A stretch of 64,000 nt of DNA from assembly GCA_964447315.1 (NCBI GenBank), contig CAYURQ010000001.1, forward strand, positions 1 to 64,000, given 5' to 3'. The position numbers and the translations under genes were made by a program. The notes beneath the pieces were generated by a model. It was not told the DNA's origin. It saw only the letters and a program-made list of their open reading frames with translations, and did no database searches. The stretch is from MWBV01 sp964447315 (lineage in GTDB: Archaea; Nanobdellota; Nanobdellia; Pacearchaeales; GW2011-AR1). Shown here in pieces: positions 58,569-64,000 of this stretch (positions are counted from its first letter, which is position 1; each line of letters starts with the position of its first letter).

Positions 58569-58885
58569 AATCAAAGGTTGTTTTTGTTGATAATAGCCTA
58601 GAAAAAGCGTTTAATTCTCTTGATGAATCAGACCCTATTAAAAAAGCATTAATTAGGGCAATAAAAAATATTCAACAAGATCCAAAAGCTGGAAGGAGTG
58701 TTATAAAAAGAATGATTCCAGAGAGACTAATTAAGAAATATGGGATAAATAACTTGATGATTTACAATTTGCCAAATGCATGGAGAATGTTATATTCAGT
58801 AACTACTTCTGGAGATATAGAATTGGTGGCTGTAATACTTGATTGGATGAATCACAAGGACTATGAGAGATTATTCAAGTTTTAA
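58565..58885 (+). CDS. RelE/ParE-superfamily toxin
   Basis: The 106-residue protein has the RelE fold pattern: an N-terminal strand VVFVDNSLEKAFNSL, two helices (KALIRAIKNIQQDPKAGRSV), and the C-terminal strands NAWRMLYSVTTSGDIELVAV and ILDWMNHKDYERLFKF. Members cut mRNA at the ribosome or poison gyrase. It is coupled to the upstream antitoxin by a 4-base overlap. Confidence 0.78.
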   Translation: MKSKVVFVDNSLEKAFNSLDESDPIKKALIRAIKNIQQDPKAGRSVIKRMIPERLIKKYGINNLMIYNLPNAWRMLYSVTTSGDIELVAVILDWMNHKDYERLFKF

Positions 58886-59182
58886 TTATTCTTCATCTTC
58901 CTCAAGAACTAGTAAACTAAGTAAAACAATTAATACTCCTGCTATTATAGAAATTACCCAGCTTAGCCAACCTAACTCTAGAGTCTTAAACTTAATTATT
59001 AAAAAACCTGCAATACCAAGCAATCCTATGAATATATAATCTTTTCGTATTTTTTCTTTGATAATTGGGGCGTGTTCTGAAAATACATCAAGAATTCCAG
59101 TAACAATTACAACAACCAATAATATATTTAAGTTAAGATAAGTGCTAACAAGTCCTGCCCATATTTGTTCAATCAATAACAA
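58886..59182 (-). CDS. repeated small membrane protein, copy A
   Basis: The 98-residue protein starts at TTG 59182, as there is no ATG in the frame; TTG at 59176 is the alternative. It has an amphipathic start (LIEQIWAGLVSTYLNLN), then about three membrane helices (ILLVVVIVTGILDVF, DYIFIGLLGIAGFLIIKF, WLSWVISIIAGVLIVLLSLL) and an acidic end LEEDEE. It is encoded three times in this window, always on the minus strand and always between unrelated cargo genes. The function is unknown. Copy C is identical over most of its length. Confidence 0.65.
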   Translation of the reverse strand: MLLIEQIWAGLVSTYLNLNILLVVVIVTGILDVFSEHAPIIKEKIRKDYIFIGLLGIAGFLIIKFKTLELGWLSWVISIIAGVLIVLLSLLVLEEDEE

Positions 59183-59305
59183 TATTAGATAAGTTACTAA
59201 GACTGTTTGAAAGATGTGATTTACTAGGGATGCGTTGTGTCTGTGGAAAAGGGAAAAGTTTATAGAATTTTAAATTATTATTAAAACATGGAAGAAAGAG
59301 ATGTA
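58914..59305. repeat. long direct repeat, first copy
   Basis: Bases 58914-59305 are identical to 63609-64000 (offset 4695). The repeat covers most of the membrane-protein gene, its upstream DNA, a promoter (GAAAAGTTTATAGAA) and the start of the gene at 59288. The second copy runs off the window, so the full length is unknown. Confidence 0.93.
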
Positions 59306-59674
59306 ATAATTAAGATTTATGATAAAAAAGAAGAAATTAATAAAATAATTAAAGAATTAAAAAAATATTCATTTGAAGATTACATTAAAACTGGCCATTA
59401 TGAAATTTCTTTATTAACTAAAGGAACAGATGAAGATAAATTGAGAGAGATTTATCCTAAATTTGATATTATAGAATTAATAGCATTGAGGAGGCATAAA
59501 AATGGTTATGAGAATTATGATGTTTATTATGAACTTGAAAAAGGAAATTATGCTTTGTTTGCCATAAATCTAGAAGGTAAAAAACCTAAAATAGATAATG
59601 CATTTATAGCTAATAGAATATTCAAAAATTTCTTAAAATCTATGGTAAAAAGATATGGTAATAAAATGGTTTAA
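59288..59674 (+). CDS. hypothetical protein, start duplicated at the window end
   Basis: The 128-residue protein (MEERDVIIKIYDKKEEINKI...) has no signal peptide; blocks are SFEDYIKTGHYEISLLTKGT and NYALFAINLEGKKPKIDNAF. A TATA-like TTTATAGAA lies about 37 bases before the ATG. The first 18 coding bases reappear at 63983-64000. It overlaps the convergent gene at 59671 by 4 bases. The family is unknown. Confidence 0.55.
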   Translation: MEERDVIIKIYDKKEEINKIIKELKKYSFEDYIKTGHYEISLLTKGTDEDKLREIYPKFDIIELIALRRHKNGYENYDVYYELEKGNYALFAINLEGKKPKIDNAFIANRIFKNFLKSMVKRYGNKMV

Positions 59675-60006
59675 TTAGTCATGCATTGCATAGGTATATT
59701 TGCTATAGGAATTTGTTTTATTCCTGCTTTTTCATCTTCTAATCCCACCCCAATAAATAATTGATCTCTGCTTGGTTTTACAATAAGATTTAATTTTTCA
59801 AAGTCTTTTATTTGTTGTATATTAAACCCTATTGCCTCAAGAAAATTAGAAAACTCTCTTACTTCTAAACTAACTACTTTTCCGTTTCCAGTAGTGCTAA
59901 TAATAAAATCTCCAAAGCTAAAATTCTTCTTAACTTTCTCATTATCTTGAATAGAAGCCACAATTAAGCTGTCTGTATTCTCATCATATTTAGAGACTTT
60001 TATCAT
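59671..60006 (-). CDS. DUF2283-like protein
   Basis: The 111-residue protein has a DUF2283-like start (KYDENTDSLIVASIQDNEKV, GDFIISTTGNGKVVSLEVRE) with an additional C-terminal part (KLNLIVKPSRDQLFIGVGLE). It is convergent with the gene at 59288. An antitoxin-like role is possible but not shown. Confidence 0.5.
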   Translation of the reverse strand: MIKVSKYDENTDSLIVASIQDNEKVKKNFSFGDFIISTTGNGKVVSLEVREFSNFLEAIGFNIQQIKDFEKLNLIVKPSRDQLFIGVGLEDEKAGIKQIPIANIPMQCMTN

Positions 60007-60106
60007 ATTTTATAATAATATTTTGTTTATTTATACCTTTCTATTCATCTTCTAGAGGCAAGTAAAACATATAAATCTTAATAAATAATTAAAACTCCTT
60101 TTCTTA

Positions 60107-60895
60107 ATGGGAATTGATTCATCTGAAGCAAATCAAATAATAAACGCTATTGATTTTGTAAATCATCATTATGGAGGTTCTGCAAAAGTTACTGGAGAAT
60201 TCTTTTGTAAAGACTGTAATGAGAAATTTCCTTCTGGAGAATTTCGTTATGATAAAGGAGGGTATATTCCAGGGCCAGGTTTAATTAATTTGTCTTCTGA
60301 AAGGGCTGCATTTCCCCTTCATGAGTTTCATACTGTTCTTGCTTTAAAAGATTCTGATGAGATCTATGAAAAAAGAGTGATTTTAGACTTATTTAATAAA
60401 TCAAGAAACTGGAATTTTTATGATGTTCCAGAAAGATGCTTTGAGGATTATATGAAAATAATGAAAACAAGCTCACTAATTTCTATTGCTAGTCTAGAAG
60501 CTAATCATTGGTGTTATTCACTTCATTCAACACCAGATTTTACAGAAGAAGAAATGCTGGAGGATCCTATTAAAAGGGATATTCTAGAAATGGATAGGAA
60601 GATTAATCTTAGGCCAAATAAATTAGAAAATGAGGTTAAACCAGAAATAAATCGGGTTTTCAAAGACATAATTGGTAATAGAGAAATTCCAATAATTTAT
60701 ATTATTCCAGAAGAATTTAGAGGAGATTTTGGAGAGGAATATTATAAAAGGGATTTTATTGAAGCAACATACAATACTTTTAAAGCAAAGAACATACTTT
60801 TTCCAGATGAAAAAAGAAATTCTGTTATTAAAATAATTGATTCTTACTTTAAAGAAGCAGAATTAAAGCATGAAAGACACCCTTCTCCTTTTTAG
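60107..60895 (+). CDS. hypothetical protein
   Basis: The 262-residue protein (MGIDSSEANQIINAIDFVNH...) has a possible zinc pair FFCKDCNEKFPSGE near the N-terminus, then a helical part with CFEDYMKIMKTSSLISIASL and a C-terminal NREIPIIYIIPEEFRGDFGE. The family is unknown. It overlaps membrane copy B by 4 bases on the opposite strand. Confidence 0.55.
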   Translation: MGIDSSEANQIINAIDFVNHHYGGSAKVTGEFFCKDCNEKFPSGEFRYDKGGYIPGPGLINLSSERAAFPLHEFHTVLALKDSDEIYEKRVILDLFNKSRNWNFYDVPERCFEDYMKIMKTSSLISIASLEANHWCYSLHSTPDFTEEEMLEDPIKRDILEMDRKINLRPNKLENEVKPEINRVFKDIIGNREIPIIYIIPEEFRGDFGEEYYKRDFIEATYNTFKAKNILFPDEKRNSVIKIIDSYFKEAELKHERHPSPF

Positions 60896-61194
60896 GATTC
60901 TTCATCCTCTTCTAAAACAAGTAAACTAAGTAAAACAATTAATACTCCTGCAACAAGAGATATTACCCATGACAACCATCCTAATTCTAGTGTTTTAAAC
61001 TTGATTATCAGGAAACCTGCAATACCAAGCAATCCTATAAATATGTAATCTTTAGGTTTTATTTTTTCTTTAATAATTGGAGCGTGTTCTGAAAATACAT
61101 CAAGAATTCCAGTAACAATTACAACAACTAATAAGATATTTAAGTTAAGATAAGTGCTAACAAGTCCTGCCCATATTTGCTCAATTAATAACAA
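60892..61194 (-). CDS. repeated small membrane protein, copy B
   Basis: The 100-residue protein is the diverged copy of the repeated membrane protein (KIKPKDY instead of KIRKDY, and WVISLVAGVLIV). It also starts at a TTG (61194). DNA upstream of the gene is related to that of copies A and C for about 60 bases and then differs. Nucleotide changes are mostly silent, so the protein is under selection. Confidence 0.65.
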   Translation of the reverse strand: MLLIEQIWAGLVSTYLNLNILLVVVIVTGILDVFSEHAPIIKEKIKPKDYIFIGLLGIAGFLIIKFKTLELGWLSWVISLVAGVLIVLLSLLVLEEDEES

Positions 61195-61310
61195 TATTAG
61201 ATAAGTTACTAAGACTGTTTGAAAGGTGTGATTTACTAGGGATGTGTTGTGTCCACGGAATAGGAGGTGTTGGAGTGAGGGTTTGGGAATGTTGATAGGA
61301 TTATTTTAAT

Positions 61311-61952
61311 TTATATAGAAGAATTAATATCTCCATGCACTACTAATGATTGATAATTTTCAAATAAGAAAGGGGCATAAAATTGGGCTTCTGGAAAATC
61401 TTTAGTTGTACTTAGATACCAAATATTCTCTTCCATTTTATCTTTAGCTCTTTCAACTGACTTTTCTATAGTAGAACCTTCTATTAATGCTTTAACAAGG
61501 ATATTTGAGGGTTCTAAAAATAATTTTGCTATTTTATCTCTTCTTGGAGATGCCTCCTGATTAGGATCTTTCCCAAGATTAAAATCTCTCTCATATCCAA
61601 TAAAACAAATGGCTCCTTTAGTAACTATTATCTTCCCTAGTTTTTGTCCTGATGAACAAGTTAGGGAATAAACAACCATGCCTGAAAGAACTTTTGCATT
61701 TTCTTTAGAGATTATTATCTCATTTTTATGCCCAGCAATCAAATCAGGATTACCATGCCCATTAAACATAATAAAATCTGGTTTTTGCTTTTTTATAATT
61801 TTTAAGATTTCTTTTTTATTTGCTTTTTCTCTTTCCCTATTTATTGTTTTGTTTCCTCTTTCTTTCGAATATTTAACTAATTCTTTACTATAATAATATA
61901 AATAAGAGAGGGTCCCATCATGCTCGGGTCTGGAAAAAATAATATTACTCAT
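61311..61952 (-). CDS. caspase/CHAT-like cysteine protease
   Basis: The 213-residue protein shows the clan CD protease core. His66 is in FIMFNGHGNPDL and Cys99 is in VYSLTCSSGQKLGKI, at the ends of neighbouring strands, with 33 residues between. This is the spacing and context of CHAT and caspase-like domains, which are effectors in some bacterial immune systems. Substrates are not predictable. Two small genes (62188-62370 and 61955-62191) lie directly upstream in the same direction, making a tight three-gene operon. Confidence 0.68.
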   Translation of the reverse strand: MSNIIFSRPEHDGTLSYLYYYSKELVKYSKERGNKTINREREKANKKEILKIIKKQKPDFIMFNGHGNPDLIAGHKNEIIISKENAKVLSGMVVYSLTCSSGQKLGKIIVTKGAICFIGYERDFNLGKDPNQEASPRRDKIAKLFLEPSNILVKALIEGSTIEKSVERAKDKMEENIWYLSTTKDFPEAQFYAPFLFENYQSLVVHGDINSSI

Positions 61953-61954
61953 AA

Positions 61955-62191
61955 TTATTGTTTTACTAAAAAACCTCTTTTGAAAGCTTTAAGATAGTTT
62001 AATTGGATTTCAACTATTCTATTTCCAATATCTGTATTATCTTCTATGTTTTTTATCAACTCATCTCTTTTCATAAATTTTCCATCAGACATTCCAAATG
62101 AAACACTTACATTTGGGGAAGCCTGCCTAATTCTTTCTATGACTATTTCTTTCTTTAACTGATCTATATTCTCTTGTTTATTTTCTTTCAT
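61955..62191 (-). CDS. hypothetical protein of the protease operon
   Basis: The 78-residue protein (MKENKQENIDQLKKEIVIER...) is helical, with VSVSFGMSDGKFMKRDELIK and a C-terminal LNYLKAFKRGFLVKQ. It overlaps the upstream gene by 4 bases and ends 2 bases before the protease. It may be a sensor or inhibitor of the protease; this is inference. Confidence 0.6.
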   Translation of the reverse strand: MKENKQENIDQLKKEIVIERIRQASPNVSVSFGMSDGKFMKRDELIKNIEDNTDIGNRIVEIQLNYLKAFKRGFLVKQ

Positions 62192-62370
62192 ATTATTTCT
62201 AACTCTTTTAGTATTTTTAATATTTTCTCTCCATTTTCTGTCTTATTCTTTATTTCTTGGTAAGCAAGATTCCAACTTATTGGATTTTTATCTATAATTA
62301 CTATTGTATTGTTTCTTTCTTTTATAGGCACTCCAGAATAAACTTTAAAGAAATCTTCTTCATTTACCAT
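62188..62370 (-). CDS. hypothetical short protein, first gene of the protease operon
   Basis: The 60-residue protein (MVNEEDFFKVYSGVPIKERN...) contains IVIIDKNPISWNLAYQEIKN and ends in a helix ILKILKELEII. It overlaps the second gene by 4 bases (ATGA). The family is not recognised. Confidence 0.55.
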   Translation of the reverse strand: MVNEEDFFKVYSGVPIKERNNTIVIIDKNPISWNLAYQEIKNKTENGEKILKILKELEII

Positions 62371-62445
62371 TATTAAATTAGTAAATTAATCTTTTTAATT
62401 TTTGTCATTTCTTTTTCCTCGGCTTATTCCAATAAGGACTTTGGG

Positions 62446-62457
62446 GTTTCATGAAAC
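62446..62457. other. 12-bp palindrome
   Basis: GTTTCATGAAAC is a perfect palindrome in the 183-base gap between the protease operon (minus strand) and the toxin gene (minus strand). It may be an operator for the operon that starts at 62370. Confidence 0.3.
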
Positions 62458-62553
62458 ACTGAAGAGAAAAGGATATTTAAATGCTGTTTTTTGGAGTGTG
62501 GGTAAAACAATTCATCTTAATCTATATATTTTTTAATTAATGATTCTATAATT

Positions 62554-62814
62554 TTAATTATACACTTTATCTCTTTTATCAATTTTTACTATCAAAATTA
62601 TTTTCTGAGCTTCTTTAATTTTATATAATGCTCTAAAGTACCCAATTCTATACCTAAAAACCATCTCATTATTATCTCTCCCAATAAACTTTGAATCACT
62701 TGGTACAGGAGTATTTTCAAGGTTTTTTAATCTCTTTTCAATCCTTTCTCTTTCTTTGGTATCTAATTTGTTTAAAAAATCCTGGGCTTTAACAGACAGC
62801 TCTACAGAATACAT
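62554..62814 (-). CDS. RelE/ParE-type toxin
   Basis: The 86-residue protein fits the RelE family: MYSVELSVKAQDFLNKLDTK, then KRLKNLENTPVPSDSKFIG, and strands MVFRYRIGYFRALYKIKEAQ and KIILIVKIDKRDKVYN. The toxin starts one base after the stop of a 53-residue antitoxin (TAA-A-ATG), the common antitoxin-first order. Confidence 0.82.
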   Translation of the reverse strand: MYSVELSVKAQDFLNKLDTKERERIEKRLKNLENTPVPSDSKFIGRDNNEMVFRYRIGYFRALYKIKEAQKIILIVKIDKRDKVYN

Positions 62815-62815
62815 T

Positions 62816-62977
62816 TTACAGTCTCTTTGTTCTGCCTTCTTTTAAATCTTCTTCAGCTTGATTTAAAGAGTTTATGTCGTCTTGGGTTAGAGTTACATCT
62901 ATTATGTGCTCCTTTAAAGAATCCATATCTTTTTTTAAATTGTCTAGTTTACTTATGATTAATTCTTCGTTTTCCAT
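62816..62977 (-). CDS. RelB-like antitoxin
   Basis: This 53-residue frame begins MENEELIISKLDNLKKDMDS and ends LTQDDINSLNQAEEDLKEGR followed by TKRL. The end fits the short antitoxins that lie before RelE toxins. Its stop is one base before the toxin ATG. On the minus strand the promoter region has GAAAAGATTATATA, a BRE/TATA-like element. Confidence 0.7.
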   Translation of the reverse strand: MENEELIISKLDNLKKDMDSLKEHIIDVTLTQDDINSLNQAEEDLKEGRTKRL

Positions 62978-62998
62978 ATCTTCCAATATAAAAATAAC

Positions 62999-63021
62999 TA
63001 TATAATCTTTTCGTATTTTTT
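62999..63021. repeat. 23-bp fragment of the membrane-protein gene
   Basis: Bases 62999-63021 are identical to 59033-59055 inside membrane copy A. On the minus strand it supplies the GAAAAGATTATATA promoter-like sequence before the antitoxin. It may be a remnant of another copy. Confidence 0.5.
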
Positions 63022-63131
63022 ATTTTTCATAAGGGGTGTTGGTTGGAGCATTTTAGGGAGTATTGTAAATTAAAAAAAAAGAAATAATTAGCAGAACAAT
63101 CAAAAAAAATTAGAAAAGATATGGAAAGAAT

Positions 63132-63539
63132 CTACAAAATTTCTTTTAAATAATTAGATAAATTTAAATCCCTAATTTCTTGTTTTCTTAACCATTTATA
63201 ATCTTCATGTTCTTTACTTAACTTAACATTCTCTGGTTTTTCATGAGTTTTTAATATATATATTATTCTTAAAAGATGAACTTTTTTCCCTTGTTTCTCA
63301 TATTCTTTACTTAATATTCTATAGATTGAAACTATTTCTGTATCGAGACTTGTTTCTTCCTTAACTTCTCTAAGTACAGCTTCAGAAGGATCTTCTCCAA
63401 ATTCAACTCTTCCTCCAGGAATTTCCCATTCTCGAGAACCATCTACTTCTTTTGAATTTCTTTTAAGAAAAAGAAACTTATCTTGTATCTGAATCAATCC
63501 ATTTGCTAAAATATTTGTTTTTTTCTTAATTTCTGACAT
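63132..63539 (-). CDS. Nudix hydrolase
   Basis: The 135-residue protein has the Nudix box from residue 43: GRVEFGEDPSEAV, then LREVKEETSL (GX5EX7REUXEEXGU with Ser in place of the last Gly). It hydrolyses a nucleoside diphosphate linked to another moiety; the substrate is unknown. It stands alone in the accessory region between the toxin pair and membrane copy C. Confidence 0.88.
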   Translation of the reverse strand: MSEIKKKTNILANGLIQIQDKFLFLKRNSKEVDGSREWEIPGGRVEFGEDPSEAVLREVKEETSLDTEIVSIYRILSKEYEKQGKKVHLLRIIYILKTHEKPENVKLSKEHEDYKWLRKQEIRDLNLSNYLKEIL

Positions 63540-63574
63540 GTTTTAATAAAAGAATACATTTTATTTAAGGTTTT

Positions 63575-63877
63575 CTAATCTTGTTGTTCACCTTCTTCTA
63601 AAACAAGCAAACTAAGTAAAACAATTAATACTCCTGCTATTATAGAAATTACCCAGCTTAGCCAACCTAACTCTAGAGTCTTAAACTTAATTATTAAAAA
63701 ACCTGCAATACCAAGCAATCCTATGAATATATAATCTTTTCGTATTTTTTCTTTGATAATTGGGGCGTGTTCTGAAAATACATCAAGAATTCCAGTAACA
63801 ATTACAACAACCAATAATATATTTAAGTTAAGATAAGTGCTAACAAGTCCTGCCCATATTTGTTCAATCAATAACAA
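63575..63877 (-). CDS. repeated small membrane protein, copy C
   Basis: The 100-residue protein differs from copy A only in the last residues (LEEGEQQD instead of LEEDEE). From 63609 onward its DNA is identical to copy A. It starts at a TTG (63877). The ends of the three copies lie just where the identity is lost, so recombination at this gene probably exchanged the DNA on either side. Confidence 0.65.
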   Translation of the reverse strand: MLLIEQIWAGLVSTYLNLNILLVVVIVTGILDVFSEHAPIIKEKIRKDYIFIGLLGIAGFLIIKFKTLELGWLSWVISIIAGVLIVLLSLLVLEEGEQQD

Positions 63878-64000
63878 TATTAGATAAGTTACTAAGACTG
63901 TTTGAAAGATGTGATTTACTAGGGATGCGTTGTGTCTGTGGAAAAGGGAAAAGTTTATAGAATTTTAAATTATTATTAAAACATGGAAGAAAGAGATGTA
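63609..64000. repeat. long direct repeat, second copy (cut by window end)
   Basis: Identical to 58914-59305 over all 392 bases to the window edge. Such identity suggests a recent duplication, ongoing conversion or an assembly join within a repeat. Confidence 0.93.
63983..64000 (+). CDS. start of a second copy of the gene at 59288, partial
   Basis: ATG at 63983 begins MEERDV, the same as the protein at 59288-59674, and the window ends after six codons. Whether the rest is also duplicated cannot be seen. Confidence 0.55.

Noticed and set aside
1..64000. CRISPR arrays, insertion-sequence transposases, rRNA genes
   Set aside because: No regularly spaced repeats, no transposase motifs and no rRNA-like GC-rich stretch were seen.

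Overview
The window is about 64 kb of very AT-rich archaeal DNA. The transcription and translation genes are archaeal (RpoB/RpoA/RpoH, EF-2 with a diphthamide-site His, EF-1A, uS12, uS7, archaeal DnaG and RPA-like proteins). Many genes start 22-28 bases after TATA boxes of the type TTTATAAA, so leaders are often absent or short. Small unknown proteins, short intergenic spaces, a single-chain RNA polymerase A subunit, a DUF5652 protein and an S-layer-like surface protein suggest a DPANN archaeon of the Woesearchaeota/Pacearchaeota kind. This placement is inference. Two runs of N (20544-20553 and 26952-27051) show a scaffolded, probably metagenomic, assembly.

Layout. 1-15 kb: housekeeping and surface genes (ScpA kleisin, diphthamide enzymes Dph6 and Dph2, HisRS, tRNA-His, a U32 peptidase-family protein, a pilin-like protein, an RPA-like protein, secreted proteins). 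15.1-26 kb: a dNTP supply cluster read in one direction. It holds NrdR with a palindromic operator, class II NrdJ, class III NrdD with its glycyl-radical tail encoded separately, NrdG, two dCTP-deaminase-family proteins, dUTPase, thymidylate synthase and thioredoxin. 26.6-27.3 kb: a rearranged tRNA-Lys locus with partial copies, hairpins and an assembly gap. 27.8-43.8 kb: the rpoH-rpoB-rpoA-nusA-rps12-rps7-EF2-EF1A block, interrupted by several small unknown genes. 43.9-55 kb: small unknown genes, DnaG, a two-gene unit resembling bacterial RNA polymerase alpha-CTD and sigma region 4, a major surface protein, SMC with a zinc-hook-like apex, RNase HII and membrane proteins.

55-64 kb is an accessory region. 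It contains an HEXXXH/nucleotidyltransferase fusion, two RelE/ParE-type toxin-antitoxin pairs (one with a perfect palindromic operator), a caspase/CHAT-like protease operon, a Nudix hydrolase and three copies plus fragments of one small membrane-protein gene. Two of those copies lie in a direct repeat of at least 392 identical bases that runs off the window end. The arrangement looks like variable cargo genes separated by a repeated membrane-protein element.

The strongest leads are the alpha-CTD/sigma-4-like pair (47.1-48.2 kb), the SMC with a CPLC apex, the separately encoded NrdD glycyl-radical domain, the repeated membrane-gene cassettes with the caspase-like operon, and the odd tRNA-Lys and tRNA-His loci. 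All assignments come from reading motifs by eye; no database search was run.
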